From Flagellimonas sp. MMG031 (GTDB lineage Bacteria > Bacteroidota > Bacteroidia > Flavobacteriales > Flavobacteriaceae), in assembly GCF_040112705.1 (NCBI RefSeq), contig NZ_CP157804.1, forward strand, positions 2,350,001 through 2,414,000: a stretch of 64,000 nucleotides of DNA, in the 5' to 3' direction. The translations under genes and the position numbers were made by a program. The notes under the pieces are model-generated. The model had not been told where the DNA came from, searched no databases, and saw nothing but the letters and a program-made list of their open reading frames with translations. Positions 34,260 through 42,428 of this stretch are shown in pieces; the stretch's first letter is position 1; the number at the start of each line of letters is the position of its first letter.

Positions 34260-35105
34260 TTAGTGGGCTGCTATTATGTTTTGGATTTGTTCCATGAACC
34301 ATTCCGGCTGGTCAAACATTACAAAGTGCGCGGCATTTTCGGCGATGATCAAATCATATTGGGCTAAATTAGCGTATTGATTTTTGTAGGTTTGTGTCAC
34401 CATTTCCTTGCCATAGGGTTTGTCGGCCGCGATGATGGTCACCGGAATGGAAATATTCTTGAGATCCTCCCTCATATCCAGCTTCAAATAATCCGTGTAG
34501 CCGTACACATAGGTTTTTCTATCGGATAATAGTATCCAGTCCTTAATCTTTTCTTGTGCTTCGGGGTGTAAGCTCATGCCTTGGGCCATCCCTTGGGCCA
34601 TTTTTTCAAAATCAGCATCGGTCATGGACAGCAATTGGTTATTATACGGGCTTTCATAGGCTAGGTTTTCAGGGTCGAAGTTCGGTATCATCATCGCACC
34701 GGCTGCCGGCAATGCGTCTACCAATATGAGCTTTGCAATCTGGCTGTTTTCCCTACTGGCGAGCCAAGTTGCTATGGTCCCTCCCAAACTATGCCCGATA
34801 ACGATCAAATCGTTGAGCTGGTTCTCTTGGATGTAGTTTTCGATGGATGCATTCACTTTTGGCAGCCAAGGGAATTCGATGGGACTTTTTCCTCCGAAGC
34901 CTGCGAGGGTAAGTACGTGGCATTCGTAGTTTTCCTCCAATTGATTGACGGTAGCCTCCCAACTATCGCCTGGAACGGTAAAACCGGGGATGAGCAAAAT
35001 AGGTGCGCCACTACCGCTGACCTGCGCGTGAATGGGTTGGTGGGTCTGTTGTGCTTGGGTAGCACAGGAAAGTAAGATCGTAAAAAGAAGATAGATTTTT
35101 TTCAT
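34260..35105 (-). CDS. Alpha/beta hydrolase, exported
   Basis: 281 residues with a signal peptide (LLFTILLSCATQAQQ; a Cys at 14 could make it a lipoprotein). The oxyanion region is LLIPGFTVPGDSW, the nucleophile elbow is GHSLGG (S106), and the acid is probably the aspartate in IPVTIIAADKPYG, with the histidine in AENAAHFVMFDQPEWF. Complete, unlike the remnant at 37095. Likely an esterase or epoxide-type hydrolase of the periplasm. It is the first gene of the sigma-factor operon, with no base between its stop and the sigma start. Confidence 0.86.
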   Translation of the reverse strand: MKKIYLLFTILLSCATQAQQTHQPIHAQVSGSGAPILLIPGFTVPGDSWEATVNQLEENYECHVLTLAGFGGKSPIEFPWLPKVNASIENYIQENQLNDLIVIGHSLGGTIATWLASRENSQIAKLILVDALPAAGAMMIPNFDPENLAYESPYNNQLLSMTDADFEKMAQGMAQGMSLHPEAQEKIKDWILLSDRKTYVYGYTDYLKLDMREDLKNISIPVTIIAADKPYGKEMVTQTYKNQYANLAQYDLIIAENAAHFVMFDQPEWFMEQIQNIIAAH

Positions 35106-35245
35106 GATTTCTGTATTTAATTTGCGCTTTAGATGCAGAAATCAAAAAATGTTACATCTGGTAGTTTTCTAAAACTGATTCTTATAGCTATGAAAAGGCT
35201 ATTGCCAATAAATGATACTGCTATCCATCATTCGGAAATCTTCCA

Positions 35246-36901
35246 TCAGGATTTGAATTGCTCCCGTAAATGGGAGAAACTATCATCAATATTTTTAAAC
35301 AGGTCTTCTTCTGGAATCAAATCGGGAATAATATCAATGGCTTTGAGCATGTCGCAAGGTTGCTCTTTGAGTCCAACAATAATAACTTCAATGTTTTTGG
35401 AACGAAGGTCAAAAATAATATCCTCCAAGGTGTATAGTCCAGATTGGTCAATGTAAGGTACCCGGTCCATTCTCAGGATAACGGATTCGATATCGTCCGG
35501 CAGTGCTTTTACCTGATCTTTCAGGTAGGATGTAAAACCAAAAAACAGCGGTCCGTACAAGTGTTTGATAACGATTTTGTCCTTATACTTTTCGTAGATT
35601 TCAATTTCATCCTGCCACGGTTTTTCATCTTCCAAATCTGACAATCGTTCCACTTGGAGACCTTTTTCTCCGATATCGCCGGACTTTTTCATGAACAACA
35701 GACAAGCCAAGGCGATACCTATGCCCACAGCATGAATCAAGCTTCCAAAGGTGGTTACGGTCAGTACCAAAAACAGTACAACGGCATCTGCTCTAGGAAC
35801 TTTTAATAGGTGTTTTAAGCCCTTGAAGTCAACAATCTTAAAGCCAATGGGAATAAGCAAACCGGCTAATACACAAAGTGGTATATAGGCGGTCAACTTT
35901 CCAAGTCCCAGCAAAACGGTAAGCAGGAACAACCCATGAATAATGCCTGACAATCTTGTTTTTCCGCCTGCATTGATGTTGACAACGGTTCCTTTGGTGG
36001 CTCCTGCACCGGGTATCCCGCCGATTGCTGCGGCCAACATATTTCCAATACCTTGTCCGATGAGCTCTCGATTACTGTTATGTTTGGTTTTGGTCATATT
36101 ATCAGCAATAACCGATGTCAACAAAGAATCAATACTTCCCAGAACGGCCAACACCAGACCGTATTCGATGATTTTAGGGAAGTAGCTTGGGTCTACACTT
36201 AAGATGCCCCCAAGTTGAAAGGCGGGTAGACCTGCCGGAATCTCACCAATCAGCGGCACATCCATTTTCATGAAATAGGCAACCAACGTAGCCCCAATCA
36301 AGGCGACCAAAGCACTTGGAATGGCCTTGGTTATTTTTGGGAACAGGAAATAAATGACAATCGTTATAGCGCCCAAGAGCAATGCAGATAGATTTGCTTC
36401 TTCAAAAAGGCGGGGCACATCTTGAATAACGGCCCAGGTGGATTTGGCCGAATCCAGCCCGACCAACGGAAATATCTGGAGAATTACAATGATAAGTCCC
36501 ACACCACTCATAAAGCCTGATATTACAGGATAGGGGAAGTACTTTACATAACTGGCAATATTCAAAAAACCGAAAACCACTTGAAACAATCCGGCCAACA
36601 AAAAGGTCAGCAGGATGATATGCATTCCATTGTCCAAGGAACCGTTCATTTGAATACCGAAGGCGACCACTGCCGCCGATACCACCGTCATAGGGCCGGT
36701 AGGACCACTGGCCTGTGTTTCGGTACCGCCGAACAATGCGGCAAAAATACCTACGGCTATTGCACCGTACAGACCTGCCGTAGCGCCCATTCCCGATTGT
36801 ACTCCAAACGCAAGGGCAAGCGGTAAAGCTACCACCCCAGCCACCAAGCCGCCCGTAAAATCCCCTTTTAGGTGCTTAAAATTGAAAAATGATTTCCCCA
36901 T
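35246..36901 (-). CDS. SulP/SLC26-family anion transporter with STAS domain
   Basis: 551 residues: a membrane domain of 12-14 helices (about 10-405) starting FTGGLVAGVVALPLALAFGV, with GPTGPMTVVSAAVVAFG and GGIPGAGATKGTVVNINAGGKTRLSG typical of bacterial SulP proteins, then a C-terminal cytoplasmic STAS domain (about 430-540; VILRMDRVPYIDQSGLYTLEDII). Members carry sulfate, bicarbonate or C4-dicarboxylates, with Na+ or H+. A link to sulfonolipid sulfur demand is possible but not shown. No carbonic anhydrase gene is adjacent. Confidence 0.92.
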   Translation of the reverse strand: MGKSFFNFKHLKGDFTGGLVAGVVALPLALAFGVQSGMGATAGLYGAIAVGIFAALFGGTETQASGPTGPMTVVSAAVVAFGIQMNGSLDNGMHIILLTFLLAGLFQVVFGFLNIASYVKYFPYPVISGFMSGVGLIIVILQIFPLVGLDSAKSTWAVIQDVPRLFEEANLSALLLGAITIVIYFLFPKITKAIPSALVALIGATLVAYFMKMDVPLIGEIPAGLPAFQLGGILSVDPSYFPKIIEYGLVLAVLGSIDSLLTSVIADNMTKTKHNSNRELIGQGIGNMLAAAIGGIPGAGATKGTVVNINAGGKTRLSGIIHGLFLLTVLLGLGKLTAYIPLCVLAGLLIPIGFKIVDFKGLKHLLKVPRADAVVLFLVLTVTTFGSLIHAVGIGIALACLLFMKKSGDIGEKGLQVERLSDLEDEKPWQDEIEIYEKYKDKIVIKHLYGPLFFGFTSYLKDQVKALPDDIESVILRMDRVPYIDQSGLYTLEDIIFDLRSKNIEVIIVGLKEQPCDMLKAIDIIPDLIPEEDLFKNIDDSFSHLREQFKS

Positions 36902-37094
36902 TCTATTTATTTGTATTGGTTAGTGACACAATCGTTGTAGACGTCTATGACGAAAAATACAATATTTAATCTGAACCCTATATGGCTTGTCCGTTTTAAA
37001 TTTAACAAGAAGAGGGGAACTAATCCCTTGGTAGTAGTAATTGAAATGGGGTAAACACTTTATGGAAGCCTTAGCACTAGAATCATTAATAGGG

Positions 37095-37616
37095 TTACTC
37101 TGTTTTGAGGGACAACAGTATTTTTTCCCAGATATCTTTTTCTTCCGTTAAAAAATGACCTTTGCCCGAAATGAAGTTTTTTTGGGAGCGAGGAACATTA
37201 TTGGCCAGTTTCCGTATAGGTTCTATGGGGGACAAGGTATCCTCGGTTCCGTGCCAAATTTCAACAGGGACATCGATTGCCTTTACATCAAAGCCCCAAT
37301 CTGTACAGAATAGTTTAGCTTCATTAACGGTTTCTTTGACCCCTTTTTTAAATGCTTCCCCCATGTGGGTCAACATAAATTCGGCATTTTCCTTTTTCTC
37401 CATAATCTTTCTGTCAGAATCACAAAGGTGCTTTGTGTTTGACATGATTGCCGCCATATATTGGTCAGGTTTTTTGTTGATCAAGTATTTTTGTTGGTTG
37501 AGCATCAGTTTCAATAGCCATGGAAACCTTCGTGCTAGTATAAACACATTCCTGTTCTCGGCTGCCATGTTTTTGGGCGGCTTCCCATTTTTAAATGATT
37601 GACATCTGTTATCCAT
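37095..37616 (-). pseudogene. Alpha/beta hydrolase remnant lacking its N-terminal half
   Basis: The 173-residue ORF aligns by appearance with only the C-terminal part of a hydrolase of roughly 280-300 residues. It keeps the acid and base region (PVEIWHGTEDTLSPIEPIRKL and SGKGHFLTEEKDIW) and the cap segment ENRNVFILARRFPWLLKLML, but it has no HG oxyanion segment and no G-x-S-x-G nucleophile. Upstream on this strand, towards 37780, no frame continues the fold. It is best read as a decayed gene whose front was lost. The first ~20 residues (MDNRCQSFKNGKPPKN) are probably not part of the original protein. Confidence 0.7.
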
Positions 37617-37720
37617 CTAAAAGCGTTATTGTTTTGGTATTCCCCTATTTTGGTACAAATCGCTTACATATAAATGAATCGGGTCGTATTCCCTAGCTTT
37701 CCGGCTTTCGCATAAACGCC

Positions 37721-37728
37721 TATCTTTG
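37721..37728 (+). promoter_or_regulatory. -7 promoter element of the cyclophilin-FKBP gene
   Basis: TATCTTTG matches TAnnTTTG, 53 bases ahead of the ATG; the -33 element is poor (TTTCG about 12-15 bases upstream). Confidence 0.4.
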
Positions 37729-37781
37729 CAGTCTTGGAATTTCACCAGAAAAGTTTTTACAAACCGATTAACAGACATACC

Positions 37782-38714
37782 ATGCAAGACGGAATCTATG
37801 CAAAGTTCAATACCACCAAAGGTGACATATTGGTAAAACTTACCCACGACAAAACCCCAGGTACCGTGGGGAATTTTGTGGCCTTGGCCGAAGGGAATAT
37901 GGAAAACAGCGTAAAACCACAGGGAAAACCCTATTACGATGGCTTAACATTCCATCGGGTAATCGCCGATTTTATGATCCAGGGCGGATGTCCCACCGGA
38001 ACAGGGACCGGAGACCCTGGCTATAAATTTGATGATGAGTTCCACCCCGATTTAGTACACGATACCCCTGGAGTGCTCTCCATGGCCAATGCTGGGCCGG
38101 GAACCAATGGTAGCCAGTTTTTTATCACCCATGTGGCCACTCCTTGGTTGGACAATAAGCATACCGTATTTGGGCATGTACAGGAAGGTCAAGATGTTGT
38201 GGATGCCATTGCACAGGGCGACCGCATAGAAACCTTGGAAATCGTTAGGGTAGGGGATGAAGCCAAAAAATGGAACGCCATCGAAGCGTTTAGAAGTTTT
38301 GAAGGTGCCCGTGAAAAACGAATTGCGGAGCAGAAGGCGAGGGCAGAAGCCGAAATGGAAAAATTGGCTGCCGGTTTTGAGAAGACCAATAGCGGATTGC
38401 GGTACAAAATCATCCAAAAAGGCAATGGAACCCAAGCGCAAAAGGGCAAAACGGTATCCGTACATTACGAAGGCGCATTGGTCAATGGTCAGGTTTTCGA
38501 TTCTTCCTACAAAAGAAAGCAGCCTATTGACTTTGTATTGGGCATTGGACAGGTAATTCCTGGTTGGGACGAAGGAATCTCACTTTTGAAAGTGGGCGAT
38601 AAGGCCCGTTTTGTGATCCCATCACACTTGGCCTACGGAAGCACAGGTGCCGGAGGGGTGATACCACCCAACGCAACATTGATTTTTGATGTGGAGTTGA
38701 TGAACGTGAAATAA
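37782..38714 (+). CDS. Dual peptidyl-prolyl isomerase: cyclophilin fused to FKBP
   Basis: 310 residues from ATG 37782 ([16 protein letters not shown]); the longer in-frame ATG-less upstream extension is rejected. Residues ~5-155 are a cyclophilin with [13 protein letters not shown] (catalytic Arg) and [11 protein letters not shown] charged helical linker (about 165-200, [18 protein letters not shown]) leads to an FKBP domain (about 205-310; [50 protein letters not shown]). Both classes speed cis-trans proline isomerisation in folding. Such cyclophilin-FKBP chimeras have been described from Flavobacterium. There is no signal peptide, so probably cytoplasmic. A strong terminator follows. Confidence 0.93.
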   Translation: MQDGIYAKFNTTKGDILVKLTHDKTPGTVGNFVALAEGNMENSVKPQGKPYYDGLTFHRVIADFMIQGGCPTGTGTGDPGYKFDDEFHPDLVHDTPGVLSMANAGPGTNGSQFFITHVATPWLDNKHTVFGHVQEGQDVVDAIAQGDRIETLEIVRVGDEAKKWNAIEAFRSFEGAREKRIAEQKARAEAEMEKLAAGFEKTNSGLRYKIIQKGNGTQAQKGKTVSVHYEGALVNGQVFDSSYKRKQPIDFVLGIGQVIPGWDEGISLLKVGDKARFVIPSHLAYGSTGAGGVIPPNATLIFDVELMNVK

Positions 38715-38741
38715 GACAATCCCACGCAGTTAAAAAAACAG

Positions 38742-38769
38742 AAAGCCTTCAGCAATGAAGGCTTTTTTT
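38742..38769 (+). terminator. Terminator of the cyclophilin-FKBP gene
   Basis: Stem AAAGCCTTCA / TGAAGGCTTT around GCAA, followed by T residues. The minus strand also ends in a T-run, so it can end the tiny ORF that stops at 38768 too. Confidence 0.85.
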
Positions 38770-38851
38770 ATTTGGCCCGGTTAACGCTCAAAAACAATAA
38801 GCAGGCGTTAAGGGCGAGTAAGGTAACAAGAATGCTTAAAAAAGTGGTCAT
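38768..38851 (-). CDS. Tiny 27-residue single-helix membrane protein (paralogue b)
   Basis: ATG 38851 to TAA 38768 codes MTTFLSILVTLLALNACLLF and then LSVNRAK. Residues 4-23 are one hydrophobic helix with a central Asn. Its sequence matches the neighbouring 28-residue ORF at 14 of 27 positions without gaps, with the N-A-x-L-L and S-V-N segments shared, and the two stand in the same direction 72 bp apart. Coincidental similarity at that level is unlikely. The stop lies in the T-run of the PPIase terminator. No Shine-Dalgarno is visible, as is normal for this genome. Confidence 0.55.
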   Translation of the reverse strand: MTTFLSILVTLLALNACLLFLSVNRAK

Positions 38852-38923
38852 GGTCGTTACGTGTTTATTGCTTAACAATCCAACGATAAAAAACCCTACC
38901 TATTGCCCTTACGTTATTTAAAA

Positions 38924-39010
38924 TTATTTTTTGGAACCGTTAACGCTCCAAACCAATAGCATGGCATTAACGATCAATAAAAACGAAAGTACTCCAAAAA
39001 AGGTGTTCAT
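38924..39010 (-). CDS. Tiny 28-residue single-helix membrane protein (paralogue a)
   Basis: ATG 39010 to TAA 38924 codes MNTFFGVLSFLLIVNAMLLV and then WSVNGSKK. One transmembrane helix (about 4-22) with the short basic end outside it on one side. See the paralogue at 38768 for the shared pattern M-x-T-F, L-L-x-x-N-A-x-L-L, S-V-N. Both lie downstream of the cold shock gene terminator, in its direction, so they probably have their own promoter, which I cannot place with certainty. Function unknown; a subunit of a membrane complex or a stress peptide is possible. Confidence 0.55.
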   Translation of the reverse strand: MNTFFGVLSFLLIVNAMLLVWSVNGSKK

Positions 39011-39102
39011 TTATACGGTTTTAATGGTTATGGGGAAACAGTGTTCACTTCGTAGATAAACAAAAATCGAAAGGGTTGCGTAGCGAGTAAAAAAAATTGA
39101 CC

Positions 39103-39130
39103 AAAAAAAAGCCCGGGCAATTGCCCGGGC
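39103..39130 (-). terminator. Terminator of the cold shock gene
   Basis: Perfect 20-base palindrome GCCCGGGCAATTGCCCGGGC with eight T residues following on the minus strand. Confidence 0.9.
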
Positions 39131-39156
39131 TCATCTAGAAAAAAAGTATATATCGT

Positions 39157-39351
39157 CTATTCCGCAACTTGTACGTTAACGGCGTTCAATCCTTTTTTAC
39201 CTTGTTGTAGCTCGAATTCTACAACGTCACCTTCCCTGATTTCGTCAATAAGACCAGAAATGTGTACGAAGTGATCTGTGTTTGAACCATCTTCAGTGAT
39301 AAATCCGTAACCTTTAGAATCATTGAAGAATTTTACTGTTCCTTTACTCAT
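39157..39351 (-). CDS. CspA-family cold shock / RNA chaperone protein
   Basis: 64 residues, one cold shock domain. RNP1 is KGYGFITEDG and RNP2 is HFVHISGL, the aromatic and His residues that stack on RNA bases. The usual VKFFNDSKGYGFI opens the protein. It binds single-stranded RNA and DNA and opens RNA secondary structure; some members are cold-induced, others constitutive. Upstream on this strand lies a TACCTTTG -7-like element (plus-strand 39381-39388), 30 bases from the start. It is followed by the strongest terminator in the window. Confidence 0.95.
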   Translation of the reverse strand: MSKGTVKFFNDSKGYGFITEDGSNTDHFVHISGLIDEIREGDVVEFELQQGKKGLNAVNVQVAE

Positions 39352-39433
39352 AATATAAATTAAAAAAATTAAATTGAGTCCAAAGGTACGTTTAATTTAT
39401 TGGGAATCAGTTTTTTTCTTCAAAATAAATTGA

Positions 39434-40072
39434 TTATGCAGTCGGATCGGGGGTCAAACGCAGGTACGGTTTGATTTCTTCCACTCCTTTGGTAAAGATG
39501 CCTTTCGCCTCTTCGGTAGGAATGGCAGGGCTTACCACCACTTTTTCACCATTTTTCCAGTTTGCTGGCGTGGCCACTTTGTGGTTGGCCGTTAATTGTA
39601 GCGAATCGATGACCCGCAACAGTTCGTAAAAATTACGTCCCGTTGAGGCGGGATAGGTAAGGGTAAGCTTTATTTTTTTGTTGGGGTCGATGATAAACAC
39701 GGAACGGACGGTAAGCGTATCATCGGCATTGGGGTGGATCATATCGTAGAGGTCGGACACCTTACGTTCCACATCTGCCACAATCGGAAAATTCACCTCG
39801 GTTCCCTGTGTTTCGTTGATATCCTTGATCCATTCTACGTGAGATGCAGCACCATCCACACTGAGGGCCATCATCTTTACGTTTCGTTTGTCAAACTCGT
39901 CTTTAAACTTGGCCGCTGTGCCCAACTCTGTAGTGCACACCGGGGTAAAATCCGCAGGGTGGGAAAATAGGATTCCCCAGCTATCGCCAAGGTACTCGTA
40001 AAAGTTCAATGTGCCTTCCGAAGTCACTGCTGTAAAGTCGGGAGCAGTATCTCCCAATCGTAAAGTCGCCAT
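39434..40072 (-). CDS. 1-Cys peroxiredoxin (Prx6 type)
   Basis: 212 residues, the Prx6 length. The peroxidatic cysteine is C46 in HPADFTPVCTTE. There is no resolving cysteine of the typical 2-Cys kind, and the long C-terminal domain (about 155-212; TPANWKNGEKVVVSPAIP) is that of Prx6. It reduces hydrogen peroxide and organic hydroperoxides. Upstream is a TAATTTTG element (plus-strand 40111-40118), 38 bases before the ATG. It is a single-gene unit. Confidence 0.95.
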   Translation of the reverse strand: MATLRLGDTAPDFTAVTSEGTLNFYEYLGDSWGILFSHPADFTPVCTTELGTAAKFKDEFDKRNVKMMALSVDGAASHVEWIKDINETQGTEVNFPIVADVERKVSDLYDMIHPNADDTLTVRSVFIIDPNKKIKLTLTYPASTGRNFYELLRVIDSLQLTANHKVATPANWKNGEKVVVSPAIPTEEAKGIFTKGVEEIKPYLRLTPDPTA

Positions 40073-40219
40073 ATATGTTCTGATTTTTAGGTTTGAAAAT
40101 TAATACCCTACAAAATTACTAGATTATTTGGTTTAATATGGGAAAATCAGTTAAAAGTGTATTAAAAATACAGCCGGTCGGATGGATGGCTAATCCTTAA
40201 AACTTGTTACTTTTAGCTT

Positions 40220-40762
40220 ATGGAAAAAGATACATTGGAACAACTACGGTACCCCATCGGAAAGTTTGAACTCCCCGAAGAAATCAGTGAAAAGGATATG
40301 GATGCTTGGATCATGGTATTGGAGCAACTACCGGAGCGTTTATCCCGAACGGTAAGCCCATTGACCGATGCGCAATTGGATACGCCTTACCGGCCCGAAG
40401 GCTGGACCGTACGCCAATTGGTGCACCACATTTCCGACAGCCATCACAACAGTTACATTCGCTTCAAATGGGCACTTACCGAAGATACGCCCACCATAAA
40501 ACCCTATAATGAAAAGGCATGGGCCGAACTTTTTGATACACGTACGGCACCTATACAGCTATCGTTGGACCATTTACGTGCGGTCCATGCGAAACTGGTC
40601 TATTTGTTGAAAGGGCTTTCCGAAGCGCAATTGCAGCGAAGTTTTGTCCACCCCGATGGCAACCAGAAAACGACCCTTAAAGAAAATATAGCGCGTTACG
40701 CCTGGCACAGCAACCATCATTACGCGCACATCGAAAATTTGTTGAAACGCGAAGGATGGTAG
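40220..40762 (+). CDS. YfiT-type DinB-family metal protein (putative thiol S-transferase)
   Basis: 180 residues, a four-helix DinB bundle. The three metal histidines fit H70 (LVHHISDSHHN), H163 and H167 (AWHSNHHYAH), the arrangement of Bacillus YfiT. It also has YRPEGWTVRQLVHH, the YfiT-family landmark. The group includes bacillithiol S-transferases; Flavobacteria use bacillithiol or related thiols, but the thiol here is not established. Convergent with the GNAT gene: stops are 1 bp apart. Confidence 0.85.
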   Translation: MEKDTLEQLRYPIGKFELPEEISEKDMDAWIMVLEQLPERLSRTVSPLTDAQLDTPYRPEGWTVRQLVHHISDSHHNSYIRFKWALTEDTPTIKPYNEKAWAELFDTRTAPIQLSLDHLRAVHAKLVYLLKGLSEAQLQRSFVHPDGNQKTTLKENIARYAWHSNHHYAHIENLLKREGW

Positions 40763-40763
40763 T

Positions 40764-41309
40764 TTAAAGGTCCTTGGTCAAAATCCACATGGCTTTCTCG
40801 CTCGGTAGGACGTGAGGCAAGGTTACTTCGCTCTCCCGTTTGATGTTGAAACCGTTTTTTTGGTAAAAAAGAACAGGTTTTCCTTTTTGCATCGCATCCA
40901 GCCATATGGTTTTCTTGTTGAGTTCCCGAGCTTTTTCTTCCACAAAACCAAGCACCGCTTTACCGATACCCTTGCCTGCATATTCCTTCAACAAATATAT
41001 TTTTTCGGCCTTAAGGGTGTCGTGGTCGGATAGTTCGTCAATGCCGCAATCCTTTACCAATTTTAAGATGCCGACCGTATTATTTTCCCATTGAACCAAA
41101 AAGTGGAGCGCATTTGGGTTTTTTAGTTCCGGCTGTACAACTTCCTTGGTGAGCCCATGGGAAATATACGGGTTAGGGTCATTGTTTTCCCATAAATGCA
41201 GATAGTGTTGGCAGTAGGAGCGCACCCCGACCGTCAAATAGATATCCAAATTCGATTCCGTTACCGGTTCCAAGACCAAAGTAGTGTTGGGTAAAGTAGT
41301 TTCCATCAA
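40764..41309 (-). CDS. GNAT-family N-acetyltransferase
   Basis: 181 residues. The acetyl-CoA site is in KEYAGKGIGKAVLGFV (the R/Q-x-x-G-x-G/A pattern with K in place of Arg at one position), followed by the KTIWLDAM strand and FYQKNGF, the typical motif B and tail. The N-terminal half holds the substrate pocket. Such enzymes acetylate small amines or protein N-termini; the substrate here is unknown. It is 12 bp downstream of the thioredoxin-like gene and probably in the same transcript. Confidence 0.88.
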   Translation of the reverse strand: MMETTLPNTTLVLEPVTESNLDIYLTVGVRSYCQHYLHLWENNDPNPYISHGLTKEVVQPELKNPNALHFLVQWENNTVGILKLVKDCGIDELSDHDTLKAEKIYLLKEYAGKGIGKAVLGFVEEKARELNKKTIWLDAMQKGKPVLFYQKNGFNIKRESEVTLPHVLPSEKAMWILTKDL

Positions 41310-41321
41310 AAAAAAAAGAGG

Positions 41322-41882
41322 TTAATTGGCCTTCCATTTTATGTTGCACCCAAGACTTGGTTTTTGGTCGGTGCTGATTTCCTTTCCTTGCAAAACGGCC
41401 TCCATGGCATTTTTGAGATCTGTACCGGTAAGCGGAATCCCGTTTCCTGGCCTTGAATCATCCAGTTGGCCACGGTACACCAATTCCATCTGAACATCAA
41501 ACAGATAAAAATCTGGGGTGCAGGCTGCATCGTAGGCTTTGGCCACATCTTGGGTCTCATCGTACAGATACGGAAAGGTGTAACCTTCCTCTTTGGCCTT
41601 TTCCTTCATTAAATGCGGCGCATCCTGGGGGTAGTTTTCCACATCATTGCTCGATATGGCCACAAAGTTTATGCCTTTGGCCTGGTAATCCTTGGCCAGC
41701 TTTACGATCATAGGGTTAACGTGGATCACAAAAGGGCAGTGGTTACAAATAAACATCACAACGGTGCCTTTTTCTCCCGTAAGCTCTTGTAAAACCATGG
41801 TGTTGTCCGAAACCGTATCCAAAAGTTCAAAATCTGGTGCCTTGGTGCCCAAGGGAAGCATATTACTCGGTGTCCTCGCCAT
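41322..41882 (-). CDS. Thioredoxin-like redoxin, CNHC active site
   Basis: 186 residues, AhpC/TSA-type fold. The active site is C46-N-H-C49 (VMFICNHCPFVIHVN), followed by the cis-proline region. Redoxins with this CNHCPF motif are common in Bacteroidota and typically annotated as thioredoxin-family proteins of unknown partner. There is no signal peptide. A CxxC site argues for disulfide exchange, not peroxidase activity. It is followed by the GNAT gene. Confidence 0.85.
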   Translation of the reverse strand: MARTPSNMLPLGTKAPDFELLDTVSDNTMVLQELTGEKGTVVMFICNHCPFVIHVNPMIVKLAKDYQAKGINFVAISSNDVENYPQDAPHLMKEKAKEEGYTFPYLYDETQDVAKAYDAACTPDFYLFDVQMELVYRGQLDDSRPGNGIPLTGTDLKNAMEAVLQGKEISTDQKPSLGCNIKWKAN

Positions 41883-41921
41883 TTTTATACTTTTTTAAGG
41901 TTGTCATCTTCCAAAGGATAA

Positions 41922-41962
41922 AAATAAAAAACGGCCTGCAAAAATACAGGCCGCTTTATTTT
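41922..41962 (-). terminator. Terminator of the PUR-family gene
   Basis: Stem CGGCCTG / CAGGCCG around an 8-base loop; the A-rich left flank (AAAATAAAAAA) is a T-run on the minus strand. A weaker T-run on the plus strand exists as well, but no plus-strand gene ends here. Confidence 0.8.
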
Positions 41963-41977
41963 TTTAAAGAAGTGCTA

Positions 41978-42352
41978 TTAGATATCATCAAAGCTCACAT
42001 CGGTAAAGCTATTGTCCGATGCAGTTCCGTTCTCACTAAAGCTGTCTTCTTCCTTTTTAAAGTCTTTTTGATGGCGCTCAGAAATCACTTCACTGCCTTT
42101 TTCGTCGATGATATAGTCCATCATTTCTTCCATAATTTCCCGGAAGGCGCTAAAATCTTCTTTGTACAGATAAATTTTATGCTTTTTGTAATGGAAAGAC
42201 CCGTCATCGTGGGTAAATTTTTTGCTTTCGGTGATAGTGAGGTAATAATCTCCGGCCTTGGTGCTCCTTACGTCAAAAAAGTAGGTTCTTCTTCCTGCTC
42301 TTAAGACTTTCGAATAAATCTCTTCCTGATCCATTGTATCTTTCTGGCCCAT
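41978..42352 (-). CDS. PUR-family DNA/RNA-binding protein
   Basis: 124 residues with one PUR-type repeat (about 8-85; YSKVLRAGRRTYFFDVRSTKAGDYYLTITESKKF then YKKHKIYLYKEDFSAF), the single-repeat version found in Bacteroidota, and an acidic disordered tail (ENGTASDNSFTDVSFDDI). PUR proteins bind GGN-rich single-stranded nucleic acid and usually dimerise to complete the fold. The start may be either the first ATG (42352) or the second six codons on. Role in the cell not known. It stands between the ABC exporter and the thioredoxin-like gene. Confidence 0.88.
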   Translation of the reverse strand: MGQKDTMDQEEIYSKVLRAGRRTYFFDVRSTKAGDYYLTITESKKFTHDDGSFHYKKHKIYLYKEDFSAFREIMEEMMDYIIDEKGSEVISERHQKDFKKEEDSFSENGTASDNSFTDVSFDDI

Positions 42353-42428
42353 ATGGTATAGTGTATTTGGTGCTAATGATGAATTATGTCACCAAAAATG
42401 TAAAAAAAAAGCTAATTCAGCAACTTTT

